The notes: generated by a model not told the origin, from the sequence alone. A stretch of 32,722 bases of DNA from Thiobacillus sp. (GCA_016124745.1 WGNC01000046.1:1-32722), one strand, 5' to 3'. Numbered from the stretch's first letter, positions 24,309 through 32,722 are shown. A program made the numbers and translations.

Positions 24309-24794
24309 ATGACACTGCTGCATGAAGTGCAATGCAACGCTGTTGCGCCATCGGTGAATTGATTTTTCAAGCAGGCGGCCGAAGCCAAGAAGCAGGCAGC
24401 AACGCCCGCGCCTCCGACCCTGCCCGCCGGATGCACCTCGATGCCGGTCGGCAGCGTCAAATACCTCTAATGCGGCGGGAATTTCTGTCGCTCGGTGTTG
24501 CACGGCCCAGTGTACCTGACGGCACGGCCCTGATTGCGCTAGCCCGTGAGGCATCCGGGGGTATTTCGCCGGTTCGCCCTGGAGCCGATCCTGTTTTCAG
24601 CATACGGCAGGCGGAGTTTCTGAGGAGGTCTGATGGAATTGGCAGCGGGCATTTGGAGAGACCATGCACCAGTTCGCTGAAGCAGGCAGCCGACCCCAGG
24701 AATGGGGCGCCGACTCACTTATCAGACACACCACGTCGCACGACCCCAACGGCGCTTTCTGCCTGTTCCCCGTGGTGACGTCAGGATCCGACTG
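24309..24794. other. Intergenic region with an orphan coding-like fragment
   Basis: No complete gene. On the plus strand at about 24363-24470 the frame after a TGA reads KQAAEAKKQAATPAPP, later PVGSVKYL, and then stops. This looks like the C-terminal end of a small exported protein whose 5' part is missing. The rest shows no motif or RNA structure that I can support. Confidence 0.4.
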
Positions 24795-25481
24795 ATGCAG
24801 GCTACCGTGGAACCCGCTGGCGCCATGGAAACCGTCGCCTGCCCCGACTGCGACCTGCTGCAGCAGATTCCACCGCTCAATCCCAGCGACCGGGCACGCT
24901 GCACCCGCTGCGGTCACATCCTGGCCACTGCACCGCGCGACCCGCTCGACCTGCCGCTCGCGCTCACCTTCACCGCAGCAATATTCCTCATCATCGCCAA
25001 CACCATCCCGCTGATGGGACTGTCGGTGCTCGGTCTCACCGCGAGCACGACCATCCTCGGTGGCGCCCTCGAAATGTGGCAGACGGGCGAGCCGATCACG
25101 GCGGCGATTGTCGCGTTCTGCGCGGTGATTGCCCCGGCGCTCTATACCGTGTTCATGCTGGCCGTCCTCATCGCCGCCCGCAGGCCTCCTGCGCCGCACT
25201 GGATCGGTGAGATGCTGCGCTGGGCGCTATCGATGCAACCCTGGTCGATGATCGAAGTGATGATGCTCGGTATCCTGGTCGCCCTCATCAAGATCGCCGA
25301 ACTCGCGACCGTCGACCCCGGCATCGGGATGTTCGCGGTCGGCATGCTGGTGGTGCTGTTTCCGGCGATCATGGTGTCGTTCGATCCGCGCGAGGTGTGG
25401 AAGCGGGTCGAGTGGGTCGATGGCAGGTTGCATCCCTTGTCTGCAGTTCGCGGAACGCCCCGCATGGAGCAAGCGCAATGA
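24795..25481 (+). CDS. pqiA: PqiA-like inner-membrane protein, N-terminal-half type (228 aa)
   Basis: Half-length PqiA. An N-terminal zinc-ribbon-like Cys4 set (CPDCDLL ... CTRCG, residues 17-40) is followed by four transmembrane helices. Family blocks are NTIPLMGLSVLG, ILGGALEMWQTGEP, MQPWSMIEVMMLGILVALIKIAELATVDPGIGM and the terminal FDPREVWKRV. PqiA is the inner-membrane component of the PqiABC lipid-transport bridge. In Escherichia coli it is one protein of about 417 residues made of two such halves; here each half is a separate gene. The ATG at 24795 has AGGA about 9 nt upstream. Repeat copy 3 separates it from the second half. Confidence 0.88.
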   Translation: MQATVEPAGAMETVACPDCDLLQQIPPLNPSDRARCTRCGHILATAPRDPLDLPLALTFTAAIFLIIANTIPLMGLSVLGLTASTTILGGALEMWQTGEPITAAIVAFCAVIAPALYTVFMLAVLIAARRPPAPHWIGEMLRWALSMQPWSMIEVMMLGILVALIKIAELATVDPGIGMFAVGMLVVLFPAIMVSFDPREVWKRVEWVDGRLHPLSAVRGTPRMEQAQ

Positions 25482-25520
25482 GCCTGGTTTGCCGATTCGA
25501 CGAAACCGGACTCATCGCGC

Positions 25521-25640
25521 CGTTCGTGGTGATCTTGTCCAGCCATGAACGGTCCTCCGACAAGGCTCTCCTGAACATAGTTGAAGGGGTGTGGGCGAAC
25601 GGTCGCACGAACGGCCCTTCGACAAGCTCAGGGCGAACGG
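25521..25640. repeat. Dispersed repeat copy 3 (rearranged fragment)
   Basis: It contains CGTTCGTGGT (25521-25530), an inverted version of the inner arm of copy 1 (CGACAAGGCTCTCCTGA) and CCCTTCGACAAGCTCAGGG near the right end. Terminal inverted repeats of the copy 1 type are not visible. It lies entirely between the two pqiA genes; translated, its right arm reads PFDKLRANG, an artefactual extension of the second gene. Confidence 0.7.
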
Positions 25641-25665
25641 TTCCGGGGCAAACGGGGTGTCCGCC

Positions 25666-26298
25666 ATGAGCGCCACCGGGCTTACGGCTGCGCAGGCGGG
25701 ACTGGTCAGTTGCGAGACCTGCAACCTGCTGACGCAACCCGTGCATCCCGAGCGTCCGGGGCATTGTCCGCGCTGCGGGGCCGAGCTCGAATCCCGTCGC
25801 CCCCGTTCGATCCAGTACACCTGGGCACTGGTGATCGCCGCCGCGATCTGCTACATCCCGGCGAACCTGCTGCCGGTGATGAACACGACCACGCTCGGCA
25901 CCACCGAGCCCGACACGATCATGGGCGGCGTGGTGTTCCTCTATACCTCGGGATCGTGGCCGCTGGCGCTGGTGGTGCTGATTGCGAGCGTCATGGTGCC
26001 GATCGGCAAGCTGATCGCGCTGACGTATCTGCTCGTCACGGTACAGCGCGGCGTGCAAGGCGGGACCCGCGAACGGACGCGTCTGTATCGCATGGTCGAG
26101 ATCATCGGCCGCTGGTCGATGCTCGACGTCTTCGTCGACACCTTCACCGTCGCGCTCCTGCAACTGAAGCCCCTGATGTCGGTGGAACCCGGGCTGGGCG
26201 TGCTGTTCTTCGCGGCGGTGGTGGTGCTGACAATGCTTGCAGCCGAGACATTCGACCCCCGGCTGATCTGGGATTCCGGAACACGCGTGGAGAAATAG
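25666..26298 (+). CDS. pqiA: PqiA-like inner-membrane protein, C-terminal-half type (210 aa)
   Basis: Second PqiA half with its own Cys4 set (CETCNLL ... CPRCGAE, residues 13-36) and four helices. Family blocks are ANLLPVMNTTTLG, TIMGGVVFLYTSGSWPLALVVLIASVMVP, IGRWSMLDVFVDTFTVALLQ and the terminal TFDPRLIWD. I choose the ATG at 25666 because the frame upstream is repeat DNA. The preceding gene's stop overlaps an ATG at 25478 (ATGA), which may be a relic of the coupling that existed before the repeat arrived. The stop at 26298 abuts pqiB. It probably pairs with the first half to form a complete PqiA. Confidence 0.88.
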   Translation: MSATGLTAAQAGLVSCETCNLLTQPVHPERPGHCPRCGAELESRRPRSIQYTWALVIAAAICYIPANLLPVMNTTTLGTTEPDTIMGGVVFLYTSGSWPLALVVLIASVMVPIGKLIALTYLLVTVQRGVQGGTRERTRLYRMVEIIGRWSMLDVFVDTFTVALLQLKPLMSVEPGLGVLFFAAVVVLTMLAAETFDPRLIWDSGTRVEK

Positions 26299-27972
26299 AT
26301 GACAGATAATGCCGATCGCGGGGATCTGCCCCAGGCCACCGTGGTGCCGAAGAAGCATCGACGGGTTTCGGTCGTGTGGATCATCCCGATCCTCGCCGCT
26401 GCCATCGCAATCGGGATTGCAGTCCAGCGCATTCTGAGTGAAGGCCCCACGATCACCATCGTCTTCAAGGCCGCGCAGGGCATCGAGGCCGGCAAGACCT
26501 TCATCAAGTACAAGGATGTGAACATCGGGCAGGTCTCGGCCGTGCAACTCACCGACGATTTTTCCAAGGTCAAGGTCACGGCGAAGATCGCCAAGAATGC
26601 CGCCGGCCTGATGGTCGAGGACGCGCAGTTCTGGGTGGTCGAGCCGCGCATCACCCTGAGCGGCGTATCCGGTCTTGGCACGCTGCTCTCCGGCAACTAC
26701 ATCGGCTTCGAGGCCGGCCAGTCGGCCAGGAAGCAGGTGGCATTCACCGGCCTCAATGAGCCGCCGCCCCTCACCCAGGGCGACTCGGGCCGCATGTTCA
26801 CCCTCCAGGCTTCGAAACTCGGATCGCTGGGGATCGGCGCACCAGTCTATTATCGCAGTCTGGAAGCCGGCCAGGTCATCGGATACAGGCTTGCGCCCGG
26901 TGGAAAATCGGTCAATATCGATATTTTCGTCAAGGCACCCTACGACAAATACGTCAACACCGAAACCCGCTTCTGGAACGCGAGCGGACTCGACGTTTCG
27001 ATCGGCGCCAACGGCGTGAACGTACGCACGGAGTCGCTGGTCTCACTGATCGCGGGCGGCATGGCATTCGACGATCCACCTTTTGCCAGCGACGGCGAGC
27101 CTGCCAGCGCCAACGCGGTTTTCACGCTTTTCGCCGACGAGACCAGTGCGATGAAGCAGCCTGAGGCGATCGCGCAACACTACGTGCTCTATTTCAACGA
27201 GTCGCTGCGCGGGCTGTCCGTCGGTGCGCCGGTGACCCTGCTCGGTCTGCAGGGCGGCGAGGTCACCGAGGTCGGGCTCGACTTCGATCCGAAGACGAAG
27301 AAGGTTCGCGGTCGGGTGGAGATCGTGACCTATCCCGAGCGGTTGGTCGGACGCATGCATGGCAAAGCAGTGGTGGCCGGCCAAGCCGTGGAGCACAGTG
27401 CCCAGAAACGTCATGCGTTCATCCAGCAGATGTTCGAGCATTTCGGCATGCGCGGCCAGTTGCAGAGCGGCAGCCTGCTGACCGGACAGCTCTTCGTGGC
27501 CTTCGACTTTTTCCCCAATGCGAAGAAGATGAAGATCGACTGGAACCAGGAGGTACCGGAGCTTCCGGTAGTCCCGGGCACCCTGCCAAACCTCGAGGAA
27601 AAGGTCGGCAGCATCCTGACCAAGCTCGACAATCTGCAGTGGGAGAAGATCGGCAGCGACACGCGCCAGGCAATCGAAACTTTCAATCAGGTGCTGAAGG
27701 ACGCGGACAAGGCCCTGGTCCGCTTCGATTCCGACCTCACGCCAGAGATCAAGTCGGCTATCGAGGAATTCCGCCGTGCCACGGCCTCGGCCGACAGGAT
27801 GATCCGGAATGCCGACGCAACGCTGGTCAGCCCGGACGCCCCCGGCCAGCAGGCACTGCGCAACGCCATGCAGGAAGTCGCTCGCGCCGCGCGGTCGCTG
27901 CGTGTACTCACCGATTATCTCGAGCGCCATCCCGAAGCGCTGATCCGTGGCAAGACCGAGGAGAAACCCTGA
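26299..27972 (+). CDS. pqiB: MCE-domain intermembrane lipid transport protein PqiB (557 aa)
   Basis: A single N-terminal membrane helix (SVVWIIPILAAAIAIGIAV) is followed by three MCE/MlaD domains. The first is near residues 50-130 (ITIVFKAAQGIEAGKTFIKYKDVNIGQV), the second near 165-240 (GSLGIGAPVYYRSLEAGQVIGY) and the third near 295-365 (GLSVGAPVTLLGLQGGEVTEV). A C-terminal helical region from about residue 430 would form the hollow needle that spans the periplasm. Length matches PqiB (about 546 residues in E. coli). It forms a hexameric tunnel carrying lipids between inner and outer membranes. The ATG directly follows the pqiA stop, and its own stop overlaps pqiC (TGATG). Confidence 0.95.
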   Translation: MTDNADRGDLPQATVVPKKHRRVSVVWIIPILAAAIAIGIAVQRILSEGPTITIVFKAAQGIEAGKTFIKYKDVNIGQVSAVQLTDDFSKVKVTAKIAKNAAGLMVEDAQFWVVEPRITLSGVSGLGTLLSGNYIGFEAGQSARKQVAFTGLNEPPPLTQGDSGRMFTLQASKLGSLGIGAPVYYRSLEAGQVIGYRLAPGGKSVNIDIFVKAPYDKYVNTETRFWNASGLDVSIGANGVNVRTESLVSLIAGGMAFDDPPFASDGEPASANAVFTLFADETSAMKQPEAIAQHYVLYFNESLRGLSVGAPVTLLGLQGGEVTEVGLDFDPKTKKVRGRVEIVTYPERLVGRMHGKAVVAGQAVEHSAQKRHAFIQQMFEHFGMRGQLQSGSLLTGQLFVAFDFFPNAKKMKIDWNQEVPELPVVPGTLPNLEEKVGSILTKLDNLQWEKIGSDTRQAIETFNQVLKDADKALVRFDSDLTPEIKSAIEEFRRATASADRMIRNADATLVSPDAPGQQALRNAMQEVARAARSLRVLTDYLERHPEALIRGKTEEKP

Positions 27973-28592
27973 TGCGCCACCTTTACGCCCTCCTGGTCCC
28001 CGTTGCAGCACTTTTGCTTGTTGGCGGCTGCTCGTCCACACCGCCCTCACGTTTCTATACGCTCAGCGCTGCGACGACCCCCGTTGCGCCGTCCTCCGGG
28101 CTGTCGGTCGCAGTGGGGCCAGTGACGGTGCCCTCGCAGGTGGACCGTCCGCAGTTCGTCGTCAGCATCGGACCGAACCAGGTACAGCTTGACGAGTTCA
28201 ATCGCTGGGCGGCGCCGCTTCAGGACAGCATCGCGCGTGTGGTGGCGGAGAGCCTCGTCGCGATGCTGGGCAGCCCGCACATCACGCTGTGGCCGCAAAC
28301 CCTGAGCGAAGATACCGAATATCGCGTCGCAATCGAGGTCCAGGGCTTCGAATCAGCACCCGGAGAATCCGCATCGCTCGACGCTGTCTGGACCGTGCGC
28401 CGCATGCAGGACGGCAAGACCGAGACGGGGCGCTCGACCATTCGCGAGCCGGTGAAGGAGCGAGCATACGACGCTCTCGCCGCCGCTCACAGCAGTGCCA
28501 TCGCGCACATGTCGCAGGACATCGCCGACGCGCTGCGCAAACTCGAACGCGTGCCGGTCCAGAAGACCGACGCCGAACCCGCCAGGAAATAG
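27972..28592 (+). CDS. pqiC: PqiC-type outer-membrane lipoprotein (206 aa)
   Basis: Lipoprotein signal with lipobox VGGC, then the ABC-transport-auxiliary/DUF330 domain: SRFYTLSA, LSVAVGPVTVPSQVDRPQFVV, FNRWAAPLQDSIARVVAESLVAML and YRVAIEVQGFESAPGESASLDAVW. PqiC anchors the PqiB needle to the outer membrane. The ATG at 27972 overlaps the pqiB stop by one base, so the four pqi genes are translationally coupled. Length is slightly above E. coli PqiC. Confidence 0.93.
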   Translation: MRHLYALLVPVAALLLVGGCSSTPPSRFYTLSAATTPVAPSSGLSVAVGPVTVPSQVDRPQFVVSIGPNQVQLDEFNRWAAPLQDSIARVVAESLVAMLGSPHITLWPQTLSEDTEYRVAIEVQGFESAPGESASLDAVWTVRRMQDGKTETGRSTIREPVKERAYDALAAAHSSAIAHMSQDIADALRKLERVPVQKTDAEPARK

Positions 28593-28624
28593 CGGCCTTC
28601 GCCTGCCCGGCCCGGGTGTCCCCA

Positions 28625-28657
28625 AAGCTGCATGGCCTGGCGCGCAGCTTGGCCATG
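28625..28657. other. Interleaved inverted repeats upstream of the MscS-family gene
   Basis: AAGCTG (28625-28630) pairs with CAGCTT (28645-28650), and CATGGCC (28631-28637) pairs with GGCCATG (28651-28657). The pairs interleave with no spacer, so they are most likely alternative structures or protein-binding dyads. A perfect -35-like TTGACA follows at 28661. Confidence 0.4.
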
Positions 28658-28660
28658 GAT

Positions 28661-28690
28661 TTGACAATGCAGGCGTACTTCAAAAATCTT
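28661..28690 (+). promoter_or_regulatory. Candidate promoter of the MscS-family channel gene
   Basis: TTGACA (28661-28666) is perfect; the best -10 at 18 nt is AATCTT (28685-28690), which is weak. It lies after the pqiC stop, suggesting the channel gene can be transcribed on its own. Confidence 0.35.
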
Positions 28691-28743
28691 GCATACACAT
28701 ACTGGTGTAAGGGTCCGGCACACCAGCAAAACGAGGGAGGCAT

Positions 28744-31338
28744 ATGGCTGTGAGGGAACACTGTGGACAGTCAGGCACTGCGGTGCTTCGTCCGGACCGG
28801 CAATTGAAGTTGCCGGCTTTTTCTGGCGTCCCGCCGCGCCATCCCGATGTGAGGCCGATAGCCCGCTTGCCAGCCCTGGCCTTTCGCTCTGCCATCGGTG
28901 CGTTGGCCCTGCTCGCCAGTCTGGTTCTGGCAGTTGTCGCCCCGGCGGTGGCTGCCACTGTGAGAATCATCCCCAGCGGAGAGAACACGCCCACCGCGCC
29001 TGCTTCCAAGAATGTGCAATCCAACGCCTTGCCGTCTCTGGCCGAGATCCTGAACGCAGCCGGGGAGCATGACGCGGTCGTTCTCGGCATCCGCAACCGG
29101 CTGCAGGATGCACCAGACATCGAAGCGCTTGCGGCGAAGGCGGGCGCGATCCGGAAGGCATTCACGGATGTGCGGGAATCTGCCAAGAACACGGCGGCGA
29201 GCAAATCCGGGTTTTATGAGGTGGCAGACCTGCGGCTCGTCATCAAGAGAAATCTCGATCAAATCGGGAAAACTGTCGATGGCTTGGCTGCCAAAGCCGA
29301 GGCGCTCGACGCTGACCTCGATCAGCTCGCGACCAGCGAGCGCAAGTGGCGGGAATTGCTCGATGCGGCCCTGAAACGCAAGGCGCCACCCGAACTGCTG
29401 GCGACGTTCCAGGCCATCGTTCCGAGTGACGCCGCGTTGGCGCTGGAGGTGCGCGCACATCGCGACCATATTCTGGATGTCCTCGGCCGGACAATCGGTC
29501 TTCGTGACGAAATGAACGCCATGGCCAGCGAGCTTGATGCGCGGGGCGAGAAAATGCTGTCGCAGATGAAGGTGGCCCGTGACGTGCCGATCTGGAAAGT
29601 ACAACCGAAGCCGGAAGAAATCGACCACGTTCTGGCGCTTGTATCCTCAGGGGTGGACCGTGTGTTCCGCTATCTCCGTACGCATGCACTGGCACTGCTC
29701 CTTATCGGTGCACTGGCCTTCGGTCTGAGCTACGGCCTGATCGCCATGAGCCGCGGGAGGATCGCGCGCCATGCGGAAGCCGACTATCGCGCCCAGCGGA
29801 CTGTGGAACTGTTCAGCCTTCCCGGCGTGGCGGCTACGGTGCTGATGCTGCTGGCGCTCATCCTGCATGCCCCATCCGCCCCGCTGATTTTCTATGACCT
29901 GTTGTGGTCGATGCTGCCGATCCCGACGGCGATCCTGGCCCGCAAGATTCTGGGATCCCATATCGACCTCTCCATCTACACTCTCGTGGCAACGGTGATG
30001 TCGGTATTGCTGTTAGGGGCACTCGACCTGCTGCCCCTCACCAGCCGTCTGCTGGTCATCATCGAATGCCTCGCGATGGGCATCGCACTGGCCGTGGACC
30101 TGCGGCGCGGCGGCATCGAGAAGGCATTCCCATTTGTCGCCCCCATCACCCTTAGGCGGATCGTGGTCGTGATAATGGCCCTGCTGGCGATCAGCGTCGC
30201 CGCCAACGCCTTCGGCTATCTAGGGGTTTCACGCACGCTGCGCAATGGTGTCCTCGGCAGTCTCGGTCTCGGAATGGTGCTGAGGGTATCCCGGTATCTC
30301 GTCTACGGACTGGTCCTGGCGCTCATGCAGACCCCGATTGCACGCCGACTGAACATCGTGCGCCTCCATTCCGACGCGGTGCAGCGGACCACAGACAGGT
30401 TCCTGACCTGGATCGCAGCGATGGTGTGGGTGGCGGGCGCTTTGTTCACGTTCGGGTACGGTGTGGATGTGCTCGAGTTTTCACGATCGCTTGGCGAGGC
30501 GAACCTGCGACTCGGTTCGACCACCCTGTCGATGGGCAACATCCTGGCTGGCGCGCTGGTGCTGGCTGCCACCTACGCCCTGGTGAAGGTGGTACGCCTT
30601 GCGCTCGAAGTGGAACTGCTGCCGCGTTTGAACCTGAAGCAGGGGGTGCCGTTCGCGATATCGACGCTCACGCGTTACCTGCTCGTGACCGTCGGCGTGG
30701 TGCTGGCCATGGCGGCGATGGGTCTCGATCTCACCAAGGCATCGTTGCTCACAGGGGCAGTGGGGGTCGGAATCGGCTTTGGCCTGCAGGGCATCGTGAA
30801 CAACTTCGTCTCCGGCCTGATCCTGTTGGTGGAACGCCCCATCAGCGTCGGCGACACGATACAGTCACAGGAAACCTGGGGGGAGGTGAAGCGTATCGGC
30901 GTCCGCTCCAGCACGGTGCGGACGTTCCAGGGCGCGGAGGTGATCGTCCCCAATGCCGACCTGATTTCCAAGGATGTCACCAACTGGACGCTGTCCGATC
31001 GCCGCCGCCGGCTGGAGATCGATGTCGGTGTGGCCTACGGCAGCGATCCCGAAAAGGTGGTGCAACTGCTGGAGGCAGCGGCACACGATGTCAAGGATGT
31101 ACTGGAAGACCCGGCAGCACGGGCATGGTTCTCCGGCTTCGGCGACAGTTCGCTCAACTTCCGCCTGCACGCCTGGATCGACAGCTACGACCTTGGTATC
31201 CCTGCTCAAAGCGCTTTGCGGGTCGAAATCCTCAAGAAACTCAACCAGAATGGCATCGCAATTCCCTTCCCGCAGCGCGACATCAACATTCGCAGTGCGC
31301 CCGGCTGGCCGCAACCTGTGGGGGTACAGCCCGGTTAA
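28744..31338 (+). CDS. Large MscS-family mechanosensitive channel (864 aa)
   Basis: A probable signal sequence or first helix (about residues 50-72) is followed by a periplasmic, coiled-coil-rich domain of about 240 residues (DLDQLATSERKWRELLDAAL). From about residue 315 there are roughly ten transmembrane helices. The MscS core starts near residue 640: LTKASLLTGAVGVGIGFGLQ, then GIVNNFVSGLILLVERPISVGDTI forms the pore-lining helix and its exit, followed by VIVPNADLISKDVTNWTLSD and the C-terminal beta and alpha/beta domains. Architecture is like MscK/MscM-type large channels that release osmolytes on hypo-osmotic shock, but without a recognisable potassium-gating motif, so I give no symbol. 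GGGAGG lies just before the ATG at 28744. Confidence 0.9.
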   Translation: MAVREHCGQSGTAVLRPDRQLKLPAFSGVPPRHPDVRPIARLPALAFRSAIGALALLASLVLAVVAPAVAATVRIIPSGENTPTAPASKNVQSNALPSLAEILNAAGEHDAVVLGIRNRLQDAPDIEALAAKAGAIRKAFTDVRESAKNTAASKSGFYEVADLRLVIKRNLDQIGKTVDGLAAKAEALDADLDQLATSERKWRELLDAALKRKAPPELLATFQAIVPSDAALALEVRAHRDHILDVLGRTIGLRDEMNAMASELDARGEKMLSQMKVARDVPIWKVQPKPEEIDHVLALVSSGVDRVFRYLRTHALALLLIGALAFGLSYGLIAMSRGRIARHAEADYRAQRTVELFSLPGVAATVLMLLALILHAPSAPLIFYDLLWSMLPIPTAILARKILGSHIDLSIYTLVATVMSVLLLGALDLLPLTSRLLVIIECLAMGIALAVDLRRGGIEKAFPFVAPITLRRIVVVIMALLAISVAANAFGYLGVSRTLRNGVLGSLGLGMVLRVSRYLVYGLVLALMQTPIARRLNIVRLHSDAVQRTTDRFLTWIAAMVWVAGALFTFGYGVDVLEFSRSLGEANLRLGSTTLSMGNILAGALVLAATYALVKVVRLALEVELLPRLNLKQGVPFAISTLTRYLLVTVGVVLAMAAMGLDLTKASLLTGAVGVGIGFGLQGIVNNFVSGLILLVERPISVGDTIQSQETWGEVKRIGVRSSTVRTFQGAEVIVPNADLISKDVTNWTLSDRRRRLEIDVGVAYGSDPEKVVQLLEAAAHDVKDVLEDPAARAWFSGFGDSSLNFRLHAWIDSYDLGIPAQSALRVEILKKLNQNGIAIPFPQRDINIRSAPGWPQPVGVQPG

Positions 31339-31590
31339 TCCTAAAAACCGCAGTTGACCACTCATTGCCTTTGCGATCGCCGCATGAATACAGAATTGAG
31401 TGCCTTCGATGCCGTTCACCCGGTGGGTGTGACCGCTGTGCGCCCGATGGCACGCCTGCTCGTTCGCCTGCCTTTGTGCCCGCAAAGGGCAGGCCGGATG
31501 GGTAAAGCCGCTAAGGCGGCAACGACTCCGCTCTCGCGCCTCCTTGATGGCGTGTACTCGCTAGCATCCACGGAGGTGATACGGCATCAG

Positions 31591-32577
31591 ATGCCGCGCC
31601 GCAAGCCAATCGGGGCCGGAACAGCCCTGCTTCTCGCAGCTGCGCTGGTATCGCCTGACGGTCGTGCCGACGAAGGGGGCAGCTCGTTCTGGCTGCCAGG
31701 ACAGTTCGCCAGCATGGCGGCGGTGCCCCCGACCCCGGGGTGGTCGCTCAACCTGATGCCCTACTATTACAGCGGCCGCATGGTGGAATCGCGGATCCTG
31801 CCGCAGGGCCGGATCGTTTCCAGCGGCAACGATACGCAACTGGTCCTGCTGAACGTGCAGCCGGGCTATGCGCCGGAAACGCGCATCCTCGGTGGACAGG
31901 GATTCATCGGTTTGGGCTTCGGGGTAGGGAACGAGCGCGTTCGCGCGGACAACTCCATTTCGATAGGTTCGCTCGATGCGCAGTCCGATGTCTCCGGTTC
32001 GGACAACGGTGGAACCGATCTGTCACCCTATGCGAGTCTCGCCTGGGCCGATGGGGTGTACAACTGGATGGTCTACCTGACCGGCAACATACCGGTGGGA
32101 TCCTACGACAGCCAGCGCCTCGCCAACATCGGACTCGGCCATGGCGCGATCGACGCCGGTGGCGGCTACACCTATTTCAGCCCGCAAAGCGGACGCGAGT
32201 TTTCCGCAGTGCTCGGATTCACCAGCAACCTCGAGAACCACCACACCGACTATAAGAGCGGCGTGGATTCCCATCTGGACTGGAGTGTGTCGCAGGCGAT
32301 GTCGAGCAACTGGCTGGCCGGGCTGGCGGGGTATGTCTACTATCAGTTGAGTGCCGACCGCTACCCGACCACTGGTGCGCTCGGTGAACTGCAGTTCAAG
32401 ACCCTGGGCAGCTTCAAATCGCGCGTAGCCGCCATCGGTCCGCAACTGGGCTGCACGTTTGATTTCAACGGCGGGCAGGGCTCCCTTGATGTGCGCGGGT
32501 ACTGGGAGTTCTGGGCGCAGAACCGACCCGAAGGCTATGCTTTGTTCGCGACGCTGGGCATTCCCTTGAGTGACTAG
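31591..32577 (+). CDS. SphA/Phenol_MetA_deg-family outer-membrane protein (328 aa)
   Basis: A signal peptide (GAGTALLLAAALVSPDGRA) is followed by EGGSSFWLPGQFASMAAVPPTPGWSLNLMPYYYSG, the characteristic start of SphA-like or phenol-degradation-type barrels. Alternating strands continue to GYALFATLGIPLSD at the end. Members are thought to be channels for hydrophobic substrates, often next to catabolic genes; none is visible here. The start is uncertain: the frame extends to 31354 without a signal peptide, a GGAGG at 31571-31575 is too far from the ATG at 31591 (15 nt), and a GTG at 31576 is too close. I chose 31591. Confidence 0.8.
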   Translation: MPRRKPIGAGTALLLAAALVSPDGRADEGGSSFWLPGQFASMAAVPPTPGWSLNLMPYYYSGRMVESRILPQGRIVSSGNDTQLVLLNVQPGYAPETRILGGQGFIGLGFGVGNERVRADNSISIGSLDAQSDVSGSDNGGTDLSPYASLAWADGVYNWMVYLTGNIPVGSYDSQRLANIGLGHGAIDAGGGYTYFSPQSGREFSAVLGFTSNLENHHTDYKSGVDSHLDWSVSQAMSSNWLAGLAGYVYYQLSADRYPTTGALGELQFKTLGSFKSRVAAIGPQLGCTFDFNGGQGSLDVRGYWEFWAQNRPEGYALFATLGIPLSD

Positions 32578-32722
32578 GGAGACACTTATATGGACGCCTC
32601 CCGGAGTACAAGTAGATTTTGCATGCGGCAGTAGGTAAGGATGCAGTCTTATATCCGGCCTGTTGGTGCAGGCGGCAAGCCTGCTGGCCCTGATGGAATC
32701 CGCTGACGGGGCCCTCATCTGA

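Noticed and set aside
25591..25665. N-terminal extension of the second pqiA including PFDKLRANG
   Set aside because: This peptide is the translation of the dispersed repeat; the real protein starts at 25666.
25369..26547. 392-residue minus-strand frame across the pqiA genes
   Set aside because: Shadow of pqiA/pqiB; His/Arg-rich composition, and it crosses repeat DNA and two genes.
28625..28657. H-type pseudoknot
   Set aside because: Both connecting loops would have zero length, which is sterically implausible; kept only as alternative inverted repeats.
31471..31487. CCTTTG/CAAAGG hairpin upstream of the SphA-like gene as a regulatory element
   Set aside because: A short 6-bp stem without T run or conserved context; likely chance.

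Overview
The window is GC-rich proteobacterial DNA, most likely from a betaproteobacterium (inference). The grounds are a complete type IV minor-pilin/PilY1 operon beside ispH, a TsdA-type dihaem cytochrome, many small lipoproteins and outer-membrane barrels, and dispersed repeats carrying the CCCTTCGAC(A/C)A(A/T)GCTCAGG core that is common in environmental beta/gammaproteobacteria. I see no tRNA, rRNA, CRISPR, transposase or phage gene.

Layout. 1-0.6 kb: the 3' part of ispH, running convergently and abutting the next operon. 0.6-7.4 kb (minus strand): fimT-pilV-pilW-pilX-pilY1-pilE, tightly coupled by ATGA-type overlaps, encoding the pilus tip/priming complex and a pilin. 7.4-9.2 kb: a small membrane-anchored ORF that looks like a frame-damaged PP0621-type protein, then a TsdA-like thiosulfate dehydrogenase. 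9.3-11.6 kb: small envelope proteins, including a lipoprotein whose signal-peptide region has been entered in frame by a 162-bp repeat with terminal inverted repeats. 11.7-16.1 kb: an MltF-type lytic transglycosylase, a lipoprotein with a YiiX/permuted NlpC-P60 peptidase domain, and two small surface proteins. 16.3-18.5 kb: a NYN-OST-HTH RNA-binding or nuclease protein, a small membrane protein, a TfoX-N protein, a second repeat copy and a short secreted protein.

18.7-21.0 kb (minus strand): a four-gene operon encoding two DUF1538 membrane proteins, a divergent P-II-like protein and a CBS-pair protein. This is the best candidate in the window for an undescribed system. The arrangement suggests a two-subunit membrane carrier or channel controlled by two cytosolic adenylate-sensing proteins. 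21.1-24.3 kb: two outer-membrane barrel proteins and a SYLF-domain protein. 24.8-28.6 kb: a pqi locus (pqiA split into two genes, then pqiB and pqiC) for MCE-type intermembrane lipid transport, with a third repeat copy between the pqiA halves. 28.7-32.6 kb: a large MscS-family mechanosensitive channel and a SphA/Phenol_MetA_deg-type barrel.

The recurring theme is cell-envelope biology: pili, peptidoglycan turnover, lipid trafficking, osmotic release and outer-membrane barrels. All family assignments come from reading motifs; no database search was run.
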